64,000 nucleotides of DNA from [Clostridium] polysaccharolyticum (GTDB lineage: Bacteria > Bacillota > Clostridia > Lachnospirales > Lachnospiraceae). Below the pieces are notes generated by a model. That model was not told where the DNA came from. It saw nothing but the letters and a program-made list of their open reading frames with translations, and searched no databases. Position numbers and translations under genes: made by a program. This document shows, piece after piece, positions 26,769 through 38,060 of this stretch; the first letter of the stretch is position 1, and each line of letters begins with the position of its first letter. The stretch covers positions 88,768 to 152,767 of the forward strand of contig NZ_FOHN01000007.1 in assembly GCF_900111595.1 (NCBI RefSeq), read 5' to 3'.

Positions 26769-28346
26769 ATGGGAAAATGTATAAATTGTGGTGCTCCTGC
26801 ATTGGATGACGAAGAGTATTGCGAAGCTTGCCTTTTGCTTCATGATCTGGGGTTAGATAGTGATTCGGAAAACCACGATGATATGTTTGAAAACATGGAT
26901 GGCTTACTCCCATCAGAAGATCCTGAGACTGATTCGTCTGATCTGAATGTAGATGAAGATATAATGAATTTTTTAGATGCGGCAGATGAAGAACCACAGG
27001 AATTAACAGATGACAGTATTTTAAGTTTGACTGAAACTCCAGCCAGTGAAGAAGAACCACAGGGAATCACAGATGACGACATCTTAAGCCTTATTGATAG
27101 CCCAGCCAGCGAAGAAGAACCACAGGGAATCACAGATGACGACATCTTAAGCCTTACTGATAGCCCAGCCAGTGAAGAAGAACCACAGGGAATCACAGAT
27201 GATGACATCTTAAGCCTTATTGATAGCCCAGCCAGTGAAGGAGAACCACAGGGAATCACAGATGATGACATCTTAAGCCTTATTGATAACCCAGCCAGTG
27301 AAGAAGAACCACAGGGAATCACAGATGACGATATACTGGCACTTGGTGAAGAAACACTGGAGGATTCTTTACAGAGTAATAAATCCAGTGATGTTGGAGA
27401 TATTCTTTCAGATGCTTTAGGTGTGTTGAATGATTCTGCGATGGATGATATGGAAAAGCAGATCATGGAACTTTTACCTGAAGAGGAAAAGGATAAAGCG
27501 AAAAAGAAATCCAAAAAGAAAGAAAAACAGTCAAAAGAAAAACAGTCAAAAGAAAAACAGCCAAAAGAAAAACAGCCAAAAGAAGAACAATCGTTATGGA
27601 AAAGGCTATTTAGTAATGTACCTGGACCAGAACCAGATCCAGATGCACCATCGGAAGAAGAACTAGAGGCACAGAAACAGGCCGAAAAGGAAGAAAAACA
27701 AAAAGAAAAGGCTGCAAAGAAAGCCAAGCAGAAGGAAGCAAAAGAAGACAGGAAAAAAGCTGTTCAGGAACAAAAAGCTGCAAAGATTGCCGAGAAGAAA
27801 AGATTAAAAGAGGAAGAAGAGAAGAATACACCTGTAGATACAAGCCGTATCAATAAGGTGGGAGCTTCTATTGTATTCGTTTTAGCTGCATGTTTAGCTG
27901 TATTTATATTAATCGGAACAAACACTTTTACATACTCCAATGGTGTAAACAGTGCAAAAGATTATTTTAAAGAAAAACAATATACAAAAGCATATCAGAG
28001 TATTGCTGGTATTAAGATAAAGGCAAAAGATGAAAAAACCTATGAAAAAATTGCTACGGTAATGTACGTGAATAGAGAGTATGATTCCTATTATAATTTT
28101 TATAATATGGAAATGTATCCACAGTCACTTGACTCTTTAATCAAGGGCTTGAAACGTTATGATAAATGCAAAGAAAGTGCTTCTGAACTTGAGGTACTGG
28201 ATGACTTGGATAATGTAAAATCTAATATTGTTGGTTCATTAAAAGATTCTTTCAATCTGAACGAAAATGAGGTACAATATTTAGTGAGCATGGATTCCAA
28301 TGAACAATACAGAAAAGAAATTAAAAAACTTGCAAAAGCAAGTTAG
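26769..28346 (+). CDS. Zinc-ribbon membrane protein with 21-residue tandem repeats
   Basis: 525 residues, family not recognised. Residues 1-22 form a CxxC...CxxC zinc ribbon ([14 protein letters not shown]). Residues 73-198 are six tandem 21-residue acidic repeats with core [13 protein letters not shown] lysine-rich segment with short KEKQ repeats follows, then a charged coiled-coil-like stretch, one transmembrane helix (about 368-390; [17 protein letters not shown]) and an extracytoplasmic C-terminal domain with TPR-like helices. The cytoplasmic part is probably a disordered docking region. GGAGG RBS. What it binds is unknown. Confidence 0.8.
   Translation: MGKCINCGAPALDDEEYCEACLLLHDLGLDSDSENHDDMFENMDGLLPSEDPETDSSDLNVDEDIMNFLDAADEEPQELTDDSILSLTETPASEEEPQGITDDDILSLIDSPASEEEPQGITDDDILSLTDSPASEEEPQGITDDDILSLIDSPASEGEPQGITDDDILSLIDNPASEEEPQGITDDDILALGEETLEDSLQSNKSSDVGDILSDALGVLNDSAMDDMEKQIMELLPEEEKDKAKKKSKKKEKQSKEKQSKEKQPKEKQPKEEQSLWKRLFSNVPGPEPDPDAPSEEELEAQKQAEKEEKQKEKAAKKAKQKEAKEDRKKAVQEQKAAKIAEKKRLKEEEEKNTPVDTSRINKVGASIVFVLAACLAVFILIGTNTFTYSNGVNSAKDYFKEKQYTKAYQSIAGIKIKAKDEKTYEKIATVMYVNREYDSYYNFYNMEMYPQSLDSLIKGLKRYDKCKESASELEVLDDLDNVKSNIVGSLKDSFNLNENEVQYLVSMDSNEQYRKEIKKLAKAS
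26985..27362 (+). repeat. Six tandem 63-bp coding repeats
   Basis: The units encode [D/E]xEPQxxTDDxILxLxxxxxx; the four central ones are nearly identical in DNA, which indicates recent duplication or conversion. The first and last units are more diverged. Confidence 0.85.
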
Positions 28347-28354
28347 AAAATTGT

Positions 28355-28384
28355 TAGAAGAAACTCTATGTCAGGGTTTCTTCT
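28355..28384 (+). terminator. Possible terminator before ung
   Basis: AGAAGAAACT / GGTTTCTTCT stem with a T/C-rich tail. Confidence 0.45.
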
Positions 28385-28440
28385 GCTTTCTAAAGAATGA
28401 ATGTCTGTATCATGCTATTTTAATTATAAGGAGTACAGCA

Positions 28441-29115
28441 ATGGGAGCAATTACAAATGATTGGCTAGAAGCAATTGGAGGAGAATTCCATAAGAAGTAT
28501 TATCGTGATCTATATAATTTTGTTAAGGACGAATATAATCATCACCTAATCTTCCCCAAAGCAGATAATATCTTTAATGCATTTCATTTAACACCATATG
28601 AGAAAGTGAAAGTTGTCATTATTGGACAGGATCCGTATCATGGTGAAAATCAGGCACATGGTTTATGTTTTTCTGTGCAGCCAGATGTGAAAATTCCACC
28701 TTCATTAGAGAATATTTATAAAGAACTTCATGATGATCTTGGATGTAACATACCAAATAACGGATATTTACAGGAATGGGCAGAGCAAGGAGTGCTTTTG
28801 TTAAATACTGTTTTAACAGTTCGGGCCCATCAGGCTGGTTCCCATCAGGGAAAAGGCTGGGAAGAATTTACAGACGCAGTTATTAAGGCCGTAAATGATC
28901 TGGATCGTCCAATTGTGTTTATTTTGTGGGGAAAACCTGCCCAGATGAAACGTAAGATGCTGACCAATCCAAAGCATCTTATTATAGAATCCCCACATCC
29001 TAGTCCCCTATCTGCGTATCGAGGATTTTTTGGAAGCAAACCATTTAGCAGGACAAATGATTTTTTAACTGCAAATGGAGAAGAACCAATTAATTGGCAG
29101 ATATCAGACAGGTAG
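28441..29115 (+). CDS. ung: Uracil-DNA glycosylase
   Basis: 224 residues, the standard family 1 UDG length. The catalytic water-activating Asp64 lies in [14 protein letters not shown], and the DNA-intercalating loop is [13 protein letters not shown]. It removes uracil from DNA to start base excision repair. The frame is open from 28300, but the ATG at 28441 has AAGGAG at good spacing and begins the conserved domain. Confidence 0.96.
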   Translation: MGAITNDWLEAIGGEFHKKYYRDLYNFVKDEYNHHLIFPKADNIFNAFHLTPYEKVKVVIIGQDPYHGENQAHGLCFSVQPDVKIPPSLENIYKELHDDLGCNIPNNGYLQEWAEQGVLLLNTVLTVRAHQAGSHQGKGWEEFTDAVIKAVNDLDRPIVFILWGKPAQMKRKMLTNPKHLIIESPHPSPLSAYRGFFGSKPFSRTNDFLTANGEEPINWQISDR

Positions 29116-29200
29116 CAGGCAATACAAGAACTCATTTTATCACAGCTTTTTCTATTTTTAGAAGTTGTGAATACATAAGATAAAGCAGGGAGAGGATAAA

Positions 29201-29881
29201 ATGAAACAGAAGATGTCAAGACATGAAATGTCAAAAAAAGAGATATGGAGAGACACTGCATCAATGTTTGTTAGAATGATGTTTGGTTTGGAACTTTTTT
29301 TTATGTACATAGGCTGGATTGGATTTGTATTTTCTCTATCGGGCAATTTGAAATATTTAAAATATATATTGGAGAAGTTAAGTGATGCGAAAATGCAACA
29401 CTATGATAGTTTCAGTTCTAATATATCACTGGACAGTTTACAAAATTTCTTTGAATCATACAGAGTATTTTTTCTGTTTGTCTTAATTCTAGGATTGTTT
29501 TTAAGTCTGTTTTGGATTTTATGGTTTCAGATAGGAAAGAGCAGATGTGTCGCAGCATTACATGTGTTAAAAGATGTCTTTGTTTGTGCGTTATTTGTAT
29601 ATGCATTGTGTAAATTTCCTATTGTACATTATCTTGAAATTATTTTATTTGTTGTTTTACTGGCATTTGCTTTTGCCGATTGTCTGATTATGAAAAGTCT
29701 GTATCTGTATCATAAGAGACTAAAAAAAGAAAGAATGAGAACACTGGATCAAATACAGGAATATTCTGGAAATGGATATCACATTACAAAACCAAAACTG
29801 GATCTGGAATTTCATCCGATTAAGGAAGTTTCAAGGAAAGAAGAGAAAATTCCAGTGGATGATTATTTAAAGAATATGTAA
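29201..29881 (+). CDS. Four-helix membrane protein of unknown function
   Basis: 226 residues with hydrophobic segments at about 22-50, 85-112, 123-143 and 148-165 and a charged cytoplasmic tail. No family is recognised. GGGAGAGG RBS; a strong terminator follows the stop codon. Confidence 0.7.
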   Translation: MKQKMSRHEMSKKEIWRDTASMFVRMMFGLELFFMYIGWIGFVFSLSGNLKYLKYILEKLSDAKMQHYDSFSSNISLDSLQNFFESYRVFFLFVLILGLFLSLFWILWFQIGKSRCVAALHVLKDVFVCALFVYALCKFPIVHYLEIILFVVLLAFAFADCLIMKSLYLYHKRLKKERMRTLDQIQEYSGNGYHITKPKLDLEFHPIKEVSRKEEKIPVDDYLKNM

Positions 29882-29884
29882 ATA

Positions 29885-29910
29885 AACCCCCGACAAAATC
29901 GGGGGTTTTC
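29885..29910. terminator. Bidirectional intrinsic terminator
   Basis: AAACCCCCGA / TCGGGGGTTT stem with CAAAA loop, T-rich on both strands, between the convergent gene at 29201-29881 and the dehydratase activator gene. Confidence 0.88.
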
Positions 29911-29926
29911 TGCTCTTAATTCTATT

Positions 29927-32900
29927 TTAATGAGAAGTATTTAAGTTGGAAGAAGCAGTAGAAAGCATCAGTTTAATACGATTCAGCTGGTTGACTTCAC
30001 TTGCTCCTGGATCAAAGTCAATAGCAACAATATTTGCATTAGGATAGTCTTTTTTCAATTCTTTAATAACACCTTTACCAACTACGTGATTTGGCAGACA
30101 GCCAAAAGGCTGTGTACAAACAATGTTGGCTGCACCAGATTGAATTAATTCAATCATTTCAGCAGTTAAGAACCATCCTTCTCCTGTCTGGTTTCCGAGG
30201 GATACGACTTTGGAAGCATGCTCTGCTAGTTCTTTAATCTTAGCTGGGGCAGTAAATCGTTTGCTTGCAGCAAGAGCTTTTCTCATTTCTTTACGATAGC
30301 GTTCCAAATACCAGATTACCGCATTGTTAATACGGGCCTTTCTAGCACTTTTTCCTAGATATTCTGCTTTAAAGTTACCATTGTATAAACAGTATAAGAA
30401 GAAATCTAAAAGGTCTGGGCATACAGCTTCAGCACCTTCCGCCTCCAAAAGATCCACAATGTAATTGTTAGCCATTGGAAGGAATTTTACTAAAATTTCA
30501 CCAACTACTCCAACTTTCGGTTTTACCATATTTTCATGAATTGGTAAATGGTCAAAATCATGAATAATGCCTTGGATATTTTTGGCGAATTCCTTGGTTT
30601 TTCCACTACAGATATCATTGATGACTTTTTTCCTCCATTTTTCATGCAATGCATTGGCACTTCCAGCCTCTATTTCATAAGGTCTTGTATGATAAAGAAC
30701 TCTCATAAAAAGGTCTCCATAAACGATAGCCTGAATTGCACGAACCACCATTTTATGGGAGTATTTCCATCCGGGATTCTTTTCAATGCCTGCACTTAAG
30801 GATATAACAGGAATCTGGCTCATGCCTGCATTTTCAAGAGCACGCCGGATAAAGCCAATGTAGTTGCTTGCACGGCATCCGCCACCAGTCTGTGAAATCA
30901 GGATAGCAGTTTTATTCAGATCGTATTTACCAGATAACAGGGCCTCCATAAACTGTCCGACAATAATCAAAGATGGATAGCAGGCATCGTTATTTACGTA
31001 TTTTAAGCCATAATCAATATTAGATTTCCTGCTCTCTGGAACCACAATATTATAACCACAGGAGGACAGTGCTGGAACTAAAATGTCAAAATGAATCGGT
31101 GACATCTGCGGTGCCAAAATGGTATAATTTTTACGCATTTCCTTTGTAAATGTTACTCGGTGATGGGAAGCATCTGTTTTAACAGGCACGATGCCCTTTT
31201 TATCGCGGACGCGGATAGCAGCAATCAGGGAACGGATACGAATCCTGGCTGCACCTAAGTTATTTACTTCATCAATTTTTAGTACCGTATATATTTTATT
31301 TGCTTTGGCCAGAATATCATGTACCTGATCGGTAGTAACAGCATCAAGACCACAGCCAAAGGAATTCAGCTGAATGATTTCCAGATTGGCCTTATCTCGA
31401 ATATAAGAGGCGGCCTGATACAAACGGGAGTGGTACATCCATTGATCCATTGCAATAGTAGGACGGTCAACTTTGCCTAAATGGGCAATGCTGTCTTCTG
31501 TCAAAACAGCGAAATTGTAAGATGTAATCAATTCAGGAATTCCGTGGTTAATTTCAGGATCTAAATGATAGGGCCTTCCTGCAAGGACAATTCCTTTCCC
31601 ATTGGTACGCTCCAGATAAGAAAGTACATGTTCACCTTCTTTGCGTATATCATTCACAAAATTCATCTGTTCATTCCATGCAGACTGGACTGCATTTACA
31701 ATTTCCTTTTCAGGTATATTATTTTCCTTCGTAAAGAATTTCACTAAACAGTTCGTAAGGATTTCTTTATTTTCAAATGAAATAAAAGGATTCTGGTAAA
31801 TAATATCGCCATTTCGAAGTTCATCTACATTATTTTTAATATTTTCACCATATGAAGTTACAATAGGGCAATTGTAATGATTCTGGGCACCTTCTGCCAT
31901 GTTTTTTTCATATGGAACGCAAGGGTAGAAAATATATGGTGCGTTATGCCGAATCAGCCAGGATACATGTCCATGTGCAATTTTAGCAGGATAGCATTCT
32001 GATTCACTTGGAATCGATTCAATTCCTAATTCATAAATGTTACGGTTAGAAAATGGGGACAGCATAACGTGGTATCCTAATTCTGTAAAAAATGTATGCC
32101 AGAAAGGATAATTCTCATACATATTTAATACTCTTGGAATTCCTACAATACCTCGATATGCTTTTTCATCAGCCAAAGGTTCATAGTCAAACAGGCGCTT
32201 TTGCTTATAGGCATAAAGGTTTGGAACTTCGTCCTTTTTCTTTTCCTTCCCTAAGCCACGTTCACACCGGTTACCAGTGACAAACTGTCTGCCACCTGAG
32301 AAACGGTTAATGGTAAGTAGGCAGCTATTGGTACATCCCTTGCACCTGGCCATTTTGGTTTCAAATTTCAGGGCATTAACCTGTTCAATGGAGAGCATAG
32401 TAGTTTCCATGCCTTCTTCATAATGTTCCCTGGCAATTAAAGCAGCTCCAAAAGCACCCATGATACCAGCAATGTCTGGACGAACTGCCTGACAGCTGGA
32501 GATACGTTCAAAACTTCTCAGCACTGCATCGTTGTAAAAAGTACCGCCTTGTACGACGATTTTGGAACCAAGGTCTCTTGGATCCGTTAATTTAATCACT
32601 TTAAGAAGTGCATTTTTAATAACAGAATAAGCTAATCCTGCGGAAATGTCTTCTACAGTAGCACCTTCTTTTTGAGCTTGTTTCACTTTGGAATTCATAA
32701 ATACGGTACAGCGGGAACCTAAATCAATTGGATTCTTTGCATACAATGCGGATTTTGCAAAATCCTTTACTTCGTAATTTAATGATTTTGCAAAGGTTTC
32801 AATAAAGGAGCCGCAGCCAGAAGAACAGGCTTCATTTAATTGTACGCTGTCTATTGTATTGTTTTTAATTTTAATACACTTCATATCCTGTCCGCCGATA

Positions 32901-34159
32901 TCCAGGATGCAATCTACGTCTGGCTCAAAAAAGGCAGCAGCATAATAGTGAGCTACCGTTTCAACTTCGCCTTCTTCTAACAGCAAAGCAGACTTAATAA
33001 GTGCTTCGCCATAGCCAGTTGAGCAGGAACGAACAATTCTTGCACTGTCAGGTAAAACTTCATAAATTTCTTTCAAAGCTTTCATGGTAGTTTTTAAAGG
33101 ACTACCGTTGTTATTACTATAGAAAGAGTAGAGCAGGGAGCCATCTTCCCCTACTAGAGCAGCCTTTGTAGTTGTGGAACCTGCATCAATGCCTAAAAAG
33201 CAGTCACCTTCGTATTCAGCAATTTTTCCTTTTTTTACAGAATTTTCTGAATGGCGTTTTAAAAAACGGGAATACTCATTAGTATCTTGAAATAATGGTT
33301 CCATTCTAGAAACCTCAAATTCCAGCTGGATATGGGATTCTAGTAATGTATTTAAAGCAGACAGGGAAGTCGTGCTTTCTAATTTTGAATTTAAAGCTGC
33401 ACCAGATGCCGCAAACAAATGAGAATGTTCAGGTGCAATCACAGCTTCGTCAGGCAGGTTTAGTGTTTCAATGAATGCCTTTTTAAGTTCTGTTAAGAAA
33501 TGAAGCGGACCTCCTAAAAAAGCTACATTTCCACGGATTGGCTTTCCACAAGCTAATCCGCTGATTGTCTGATTTACAACTGCTTGAAATATACTGGCGG
33601 ACAGATCCTCCTTGGTAGCACCCTCGTTAATTAGTGGCTGGATATCAGATTTGGCAAATACACCACATCTTGCAGCAATAGGATAAATTGCTTTATGATT
33701 TTTAGCATATTCATTTAGACCTTTCGCATCCGTCTTTAACAGCGAAGCCATTTGATCAATAAAGGAACCTGTACCACCTGCACAGATACCATTCATTCTT
33801 TGGTCAATTCCCCCGGTAAAATAGATGATTTTGGCATCTTCTCCGCCTAATTCTATCGCAACGTCTGTTTGAGGAGCGTAATCTTTTAGTGCAGTTGCAA
33901 CGGATATAACTTCCTGTACGAAAGGTATATGCAGATGCCTGGCTAAAGATAACCCGCCAGAACCTGTAATCATTGGAGCAACTGTTAAATCCCCAAATTC
34001 CTTCGTGGCAGCTTTCATGATGCTTGCTAAAGTCTCTTGAATATTGGCATAATGTCTCTGGTAATCAGAGAAAATAATCTGGTTTTCTTCGTCAAGTATA
34101 GCTGTTTTGACAGTAGTTGAGCCAATATCAATTCCCAGTCTATAAACTTTTTTATCCAT
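29927..34159 (-). CDS. Giant 2-hydroxyacyl-CoA dehydratase activator-like protein
   Basis: 1410 residues. Two consecutive BcrAD/BadFG ASKHA ATPase domains: the first begins [13 protein letters not shown] (about residue 8), the second [13 protein letters not shown] (about 324). Each has a conserved cysteine loop for the 4Fe-4S cluster (ICAGGTGSF and [10 protein letters not shown]). A Cys-rich segment (CKGCTNSC) and a long DUF2229/dehydratase-like C-terminal half follow. The family is widespread in anaerobic Firmicutes and is annotated as an acyl-CoA dehydratase activase; no dehydratase subunits are adjacent, so the substrate is unknown. GGAGG lies about 20 nt before the ATG; an in-frame CTG 9 nt upstream has better spacing. 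Confidence 0.9.
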   Translation of the reverse strand: MDKKVYRLGIDIGSTTVKTAILDEENQIIFSDYQRHYANIQETLASIMKAATKEFGDLTVAPMITGSGGLSLARHLHIPFVQEVISVATALKDYAPQTDVAIELGGEDAKIIYFTGGIDQRMNGICAGGTGSFIDQMASLLKTDAKGLNEYAKNHKAIYPIAARCGVFAKSDIQPLINEGATKEDLSASIFQAVVNQTISGLACGKPIRGNVAFLGGPLHFLTELKKAFIETLNLPDEAVIAPEHSHLFAASGAALNSKLESTTSLSALNTLLESHIQLEFEVSRMEPLFQDTNEYSRFLKRHSENSVKKGKIAEYEGDCFLGIDAGSTTTKAALVGEDGSLLYSFYSNNNGSPLKTTMKALKEIYEVLPDSARIVRSCSTGYGEALIKSALLLEEGEVETVAHYYAAAFFEPDVDCILDIGGQDMKCIKIKNNTIDSVQLNEACSSGCGSFIETFAKSLNYEVKDFAKSALYAKNPIDLGSRCTVFMNSKVKQAQKEGATVEDISAGLAYSVIKNALLKVIKLTDPRDLGSKIVVQGGTFYNDAVLRSFERISSCQAVRPDIAGIMGAFGAALIAREHYEEGMETTMLSIEQVNALKFETKMARCKGCTNSCLLTINRFSGGRQFVTGNRCERGLGKEKKKDEVPNLYAYKQKRLFDYEPLADEKAYRGIVGIPRVLNMYENYPFWHTFFTELGYHVMLSPFSNRNIYELGIESIPSESECYPAKIAHGHVSWLIRHNAPYIFYPCVPYEKNMAEGAQNHYNCPIVTSYGENIKNNVDELRNGDIIYQNPFISFENKEILTNCLVKFFTKENNIPEKEIVNAVQSAWNEQMNFVNDIRKEGEHVLSYLERTNGKGIVLAGRPYHLDPEINHGIPELITSYNFAVLTEDSIAHLGKVDRPTIAMDQWMYHSRLYQAASYIRDKANLEIIQLNSFGCGLDAVTTDQVHDILAKANKIYTVLKIDEVNNLGAARIRIRSLIAAIRVRDKKGIVPVKTDASHHRVTFTKEMRKNYTILAPQMSPIHFDILVPALSSCGYNIVVPESRKSNIDYGLKYVNNDACYPSLIIVGQFMEALLSGKYDLNKTAILISQTGGGCRASNYIGFIRRALENAGMSQIPVISLSAGIEKNPGWKYSHKMVVRAIQAIVYGDLFMRVLYHTRPYEIEAGSANALHEKWRKKVINDICSGKTKEFAKNIQGIIHDFDHLPIHENMVKPKVGVVGEILVKFLPMANNYIVDLLEAEGAEAVCPDLLDFFLYCLYNGNFKAEYLGKSARKARINNAVIWYLERYRKEMRKALAASKRFTAPAKIKELAEHASKVVSLGNQTGEGWFLTAEMIELIQSGAANIVCTQPFGCLPNHVVGKGVIKELKKDYPNANIVAIDFDPGASEVNQLNRIKLMLSTASSNLNTSH

Positions 34160-34215
34160 ACGTGTCAGCGAATGCTGTTCCTCCTTCTAGTTTCAGTTAA
34201 ACACATTTAAGATTA

Positions 34216-34244
34216 ATTATAAGTCAATTGGAAGGTAAGTTCAA
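34216..34244 (-). promoter_or_regulatory. Promoter for the dehydratase activator gene
   Basis: Minus strand TTGAAC (34244-34239), 17-bp spacer, TATAAT (34221-34216), about 57 nt before the ATG. Confidence 0.7.
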
Positions 34245-34329
34245 TAAAATATTTCAAAGTTGTCATAGAACATTTCAACTGCAAAGGAATATAATATACC
34301 AATGATTATGTTTTATGGAAGGTTTCAAA

Positions 34330-35454
34330 ATGAATCGTAGTAGCAACTATAGTAATAATGCTAATCGTAATGTCTCCAATGTTAGCAACGCTGGAGCTAG
34401 TTACTGTAACGGTACAAAGTATGTGATTAAAAAGGGTGACACCTTATATAGCATTAGCAGAAGATATGATGTGCCTCTTGCAATGGTCTTGAGAGCAAAT
34501 CCATATGTAGATGTTTATAATTTGCAGATTGGGGATGAGATTTGCATTCCTGATGGTTCTGAATCCCAGACTCCTGCCAAGAGTCTGGGCCCAGTGCGTC
34601 TACCAGTGGCAGAAAGGCCAGCTCCTGTAAATCAAACAAGGCCACAAGTTCCCGTACGTCCACCTAAGCCACAGGAACCAGATCCTGTTATTACACGAAA
34701 GGCAGACAGAGCTCCTATGGCAAATAAGAGTACAGAGTCTGGTACAAGAAATACCTTTAACTTCAATTATTATGGGGGCAATTCATTAAATATGGGAAGC
34801 AAAAATGAGAGTGTATCCAGGAAACCGGCAGAACAAGTTAAAAAGGCAGCTCCAGTTCGCCAGACCATTCCTGTAGTAGAAAGCAAACCAGTCCGCCAGA
34901 CAATGGCAGCAGCACAAAGAGAGCCAGCTCGTCAGGCAGTACCAGCCCGCCGTCCAGTGACAACGGAAAGGGAAGAACGTGACATTCCTGGATATTACAT
35001 GGATACCACTTCAGAACGGCCTGTCAGAACTATGAGAAAAACAATGCCTGTTCGTATTATTACAGCTCCAGTAATGGAGGAAGAAATGTATGTTGAAAGA
35101 AAAGAAGATATGGGTGGACGCTGGTGTTCCAATCAAGATAGAGAACGTTTTCACAGTATCTTAAATTATGATGAATCTATGGAAAAGGCTTGCTGTACCA
35201 AAATGCCTAAATGCACACAAAGTGTAACACGACCAGAAAAAAATACTTGTGGATGTGGTCAGGATAAAGACGATGACGATAACGGTGGCATTGCAATCAT
35301 TTCCTATGTGTCCAAAGACAATGATACATTACAGGATGTTTTGGATTATTTTACAATGGACGTAATGGATTTGTTTCAGTACAATGTTCCAGATAGGATT
35401 CATTTGAAACCAGGATGTATGATTCGTGTACCTGGAAAAGGGGATGACAGATAA
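34330..35454 (+). CDS. Two-LysM-domain protein, possibly spore- or envelope-associated
   Basis: 374 residues. An N-terminal LysM (YVIKKGDTLYSISRRYDVP to IGDEICIP) is followed by a long Pro/Arg/Val-rich low-complexity region, a Cys-rich patch (KACCTKMPKC, CGCGQDKDDDD) and a second, divergent LysM-like domain (YVSKDNDTLQDVLDYF to MIRVPG). No signal peptide, which suits a cytoplasmically made spore-coat or mother-cell protein of the SafA type, but this is an inference. GGAAGG lies 7 nt before the ATG at 34330, so the ATG at 34315 is not used. Confidence 0.78.
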   Translation: MNRSSNYSNNANRNVSNVSNAGASYCNGTKYVIKKGDTLYSISRRYDVPLAMVLRANPYVDVYNLQIGDEICIPDGSESQTPAKSLGPVRLPVAERPAPVNQTRPQVPVRPPKPQEPDPVITRKADRAPMANKSTESGTRNTFNFNYYGGNSLNMGSKNESVSRKPAEQVKKAAPVRQTIPVVESKPVRQTMAAAQREPARQAVPARRPVTTEREERDIPGYYMDTTSERPVRTMRKTMPVRIITAPVMEEEMYVERKEDMGGRWCSNQDRERFHSILNYDESMEKACCTKMPKCTQSVTRPEKNTCGCGQDKDDDDNGGIAIISYVSKDNDTLQDVLDYFTMDVMDLFQYNVPDRIHLKPGCMIRVPGKGDDR

Positions 35455-35550
35455 AAATTAACAAAAAGATGAAAGGTATAATTAAATTTATAGACAATTT
35501 TGATAGATTATGTAAATGGGAAGTATTTTGCACAGTATTCATCATTTCTG

Positions 35551-35572
35551 CAGGATGCTTCCTGTTTTTTAT
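35551..35572 (+). terminator. Terminator after the LysM gene
   Basis: CAGGA/TCCTG stem with a TGCT loop, followed by a run of T. Confidence 0.7.
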
Positions 35573-35709
35573 ATATTTTTAATGCAAAAGGAATATAAGA
35601 TAAACACGAAATGTTAATACAAGAATTGCTACATGTTAGACAAAGAAATAGAAAAGTAAAAAGCTTTTATTTATAATATACTCTATAATAAATAGGAGGT
35701 ATGTGAAAT

Positions 35710-37908
35710 ATGAGACGAATTTCATTGCTAAAAGGCAAAAAACAATTCAGTATCGCTATGGCTGCTATTATGGCTGTGACAGGTTTTCAAGTAGTTCCAC
35801 CACAGCAGGCAAAAGCGGATACTGCAAAAGGAACTGTTGTTGCTTCTTTTGATTTTGAAGGAGAGGATACACAAGGATGGGGGCCTCGTGGAGACGAATC
35901 GGCTGCTATTACAGCTGACGTAAGCCACACAGGAAAACAGGCAGTAAAAATAACTGACAGAACAGAGTCCTGGAATGGTATTACCTGTAACTGTACAGAT
36001 TTACTAGAGGATGGAGAATCCTACACAATTGAAGCGTATGTTATGTATGATGACAATAAGGTTGGATATCAGCAAAGCATGATGCTTTCCGTACAGACAA
36101 CAATTGATGGAAAAGATTCCTATAATAACCTAACAACAGCAAATGTGTACTGTGGCAGCTGGGTAAAAGTTGAAGGAAACTTTACATATGTTGCAGGTAC
36201 AGACCTTGTAAACTTCTACATTGAAGGAGGTACACACGACTTCTATATTGATGATGTAACCATTACAAGAAACCCAGCAGCTGAAATTGAGGAAAATATT
36301 CCTTCCTTAAAGGATGTATTTGCTCCTTACAACTGTAAAGTTGGTACAGCGGTTGTTATGAACGAATTTAACTCTTCTGAAAAGAAGATTATCAAAAAAC
36401 ATTTCAACAGTTTAACAATTGGAAATGAAATGAAACCTGACAGTGTATTGGATTATGATGCAACGGTAGCTTATATGGAAGAAACAGGAGATCAGACAAC
36501 CCCTCAGATTACATTGTCTAAAGCAGCACCTATTTTAAAATACTGTGAAGCAAATGGCATTGAAATTCGTGGACATGTATTAGCTTGGCATTCACAGACA
36601 CCTAAGTGGTTTTTTACAGAAAATTATTCTCAGGATTCTAATGCAAAATTCGTATCCAAAGAAGTTATGTTAGAAAGATTAGAAAACTACATCAAAGCTG
36701 TATTTGCAACCGTTAAAAAACAATTCCCAGATCTTAAGATTTATACATGGGATGTTGTAAATGAAGCTTGTAGTGACAATGGCGGTTACAGAGCAGCTGG
36801 AACAGAGGCCAACAAAGAGGGCTCTTTATGGATGCAGGTTATTGGGGAGGACTTTATTGAAGCAGCATTTACCTATGCAAGAAAATATGCTCCAGAAGGA
36901 ACGAATTTAGCTTATAACGATTATAACGAATACATGGGTTCCAAAACAAACATGATCTACAAAGTTGCTAGTAATTTAGCAGACAAAGGCCTTATTGATG
37001 TAATTGGCATGCAGATGCATCTGGATATGGATTTCCCAAGTGTTGATATGTTTGAAAGTGCAGCACGTAAATTTGCCTCTGTACCAGGTGTGAAACTTGA
37101 AATTACTGAATTTGATATTACAACATGGGACAGCACAAAATCAGGATTCGAAAAACAGGGACAGAAAGTAAAAGCATTCTTTGACTGTGCAAAATCCTTA
37201 ATGGCAGAAGGCATTGAATTTAACTCCATTACATTCTGGGGTGTCCGTGACTGTGACTCTTGGAGAGCACAACGTTGTCCATTATTATTTGATGATAACT
37301 ATCTTGCAAAACCTGCATTCTATGGAGTTGTAGGTGATACTGTTATTACAAGCAAAGAGCCAGTAGTACCAAGCAAAACTCCAGCAGTAAGCAAAGAACC
37401 AGTAGTACCAAGCAAAACTCCAGCAGTAAGCAAAGAACCAGTAGTACCAAGTAAAACTCCAGCAGTAAGCAAGGAACCAGTAGTACCAAGTAAAGCTCCA
37501 GTAGTAAGCAAAGAACCAGTACAGGGTGCGCCATCCGTTACGGTAAATACAACAGCAGGAAGTACAATCAACCAGACATATAAGATTGTTCCAAATGGTG
37601 GGGCAGTAGATACATCAAAATTAGTAATCCGCTTTTACTATACAAAAGATGATTCAAAGGCACAGGCATTCTGGTGTGACAATGCTGGAATCCAGACACC
37701 TTCAGCGCCTTACTATGTTCCATTTACAACAAATGTAAAAGGTACTTTTGGAGATGGATATGTAGACATTTCCTTTGATAAAGCAGCAACATTTACCAAT
37801 GGTGACTTAACTCTTCAGGTTCGTATTACCCAGCAAGACTGGTCTAATTTTACTAACCTTGAATGTGGCGATGTAGAAGTATATTATGACGGAGTTCGTG
37901 TACAGTAA
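35710..37908 (+). CDS. Secreted GH10 endo-xylanase (CBM22-GH10-linker-CBM3)
   Basis: 732 residues. Signal peptide (about 1-36), CBM22-like module (about 40-195; FDFEGEDTQGW to HDFYIDDVTI), GH10 catalytic barrel (about 205-550) with acid/base Glu352 in WDVVNEAC and nucleophile Glu467 in EITEFD, a linker of four 13-residue repeats (EPVVPSKTPAVSK), and a C-terminal CBM3-like cellulose-binding module (LVIRFYYTKDD, ITQQDWSNF). It cleaves internal beta-1,4-xylosidic bonds. The CBM3 is related to that of the GH5 enzyme at 51085. RBS AGGAGG. Monocistronic, with a terminator after it. The 255-bp region upstream shows no convincing promoter. Confidence 0.94.
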   Translation: MRRISLLKGKKQFSIAMAAIMAVTGFQVVPPQQAKADTAKGTVVASFDFEGEDTQGWGPRGDESAAITADVSHTGKQAVKITDRTESWNGITCNCTDLLEDGESYTIEAYVMYDDNKVGYQQSMMLSVQTTIDGKDSYNNLTTANVYCGSWVKVEGNFTYVAGTDLVNFYIEGGTHDFYIDDVTITRNPAAEIEENIPSLKDVFAPYNCKVGTAVVMNEFNSSEKKIIKKHFNSLTIGNEMKPDSVLDYDATVAYMEETGDQTTPQITLSKAAPILKYCEANGIEIRGHVLAWHSQTPKWFFTENYSQDSNAKFVSKEVMLERLENYIKAVFATVKKQFPDLKIYTWDVVNEACSDNGGYRAAGTEANKEGSLWMQVIGEDFIEAAFTYARKYAPEGTNLAYNDYNEYMGSKTNMIYKVASNLADKGLIDVIGMQMHLDMDFPSVDMFESAARKFASVPGVKLEITEFDITTWDSTKSGFEKQGQKVKAFFDCAKSLMAEGIEFNSITFWGVRDCDSWRAQRCPLLFDDNYLAKPAFYGVVGDTVITSKEPVVPSKTPAVSKEPVVPSKTPAVSKEPVVPSKTPAVSKEPVVPSKAPVVSKEPVQGAPSVTVNTTAGSTINQTYKIVPNGGAVDTSKLVIRFYYTKDDSKAQAFWCDNAGIQTPSAPYYVPFTTNVKGTFGDGYVDISFDKAATFTNGDLTLQVRITQQDWSNFTNLECGDVEVYYDGVRVQ
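37358..37513 (+). repeat. Four tandem 39-bp linker repeats in the xylanase gene
   Basis: The repeats encode EPVVPSKTPAVSK three times and a variant EPVVPSKAPVVSK; near-identical DNA suggests slippage or recombination. Confidence 0.85.
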
Positions 37909-37942
37909 GAGAAAACCAGTAAAATCATTCCTTTAAAATATA

Positions 37943-37973
37943 AAAATGGATCTGCAGTTTGCAGATCCATTTT
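37943..37973 (+). terminator. Intrinsic terminator after the xylanase gene
   Basis: AAAATGGATCTGC / GCAGATCCATTTT perfect stem with a short loop. Confidence 0.88.
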
Positions 37974-38060
37974 CGCTTTATTTACAGCAGTAACGGGATC
38001 AGGTATTCCCATACAGAGATCTATTCTGTATAATGATTGTGTTTTGAAATATATAATTAA

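Noticed and set aside
26985..27362. CRISPR-like array
   Set aside because: The 63-bp units are contiguous coding repeats with no unique spacers and keep the reading frame.
26840..27727. Long serine-rich minus-strand open frame opposite the repeat protein
   Set aside because: It is the antisense shadow of the acidic repeats and has no RBS.
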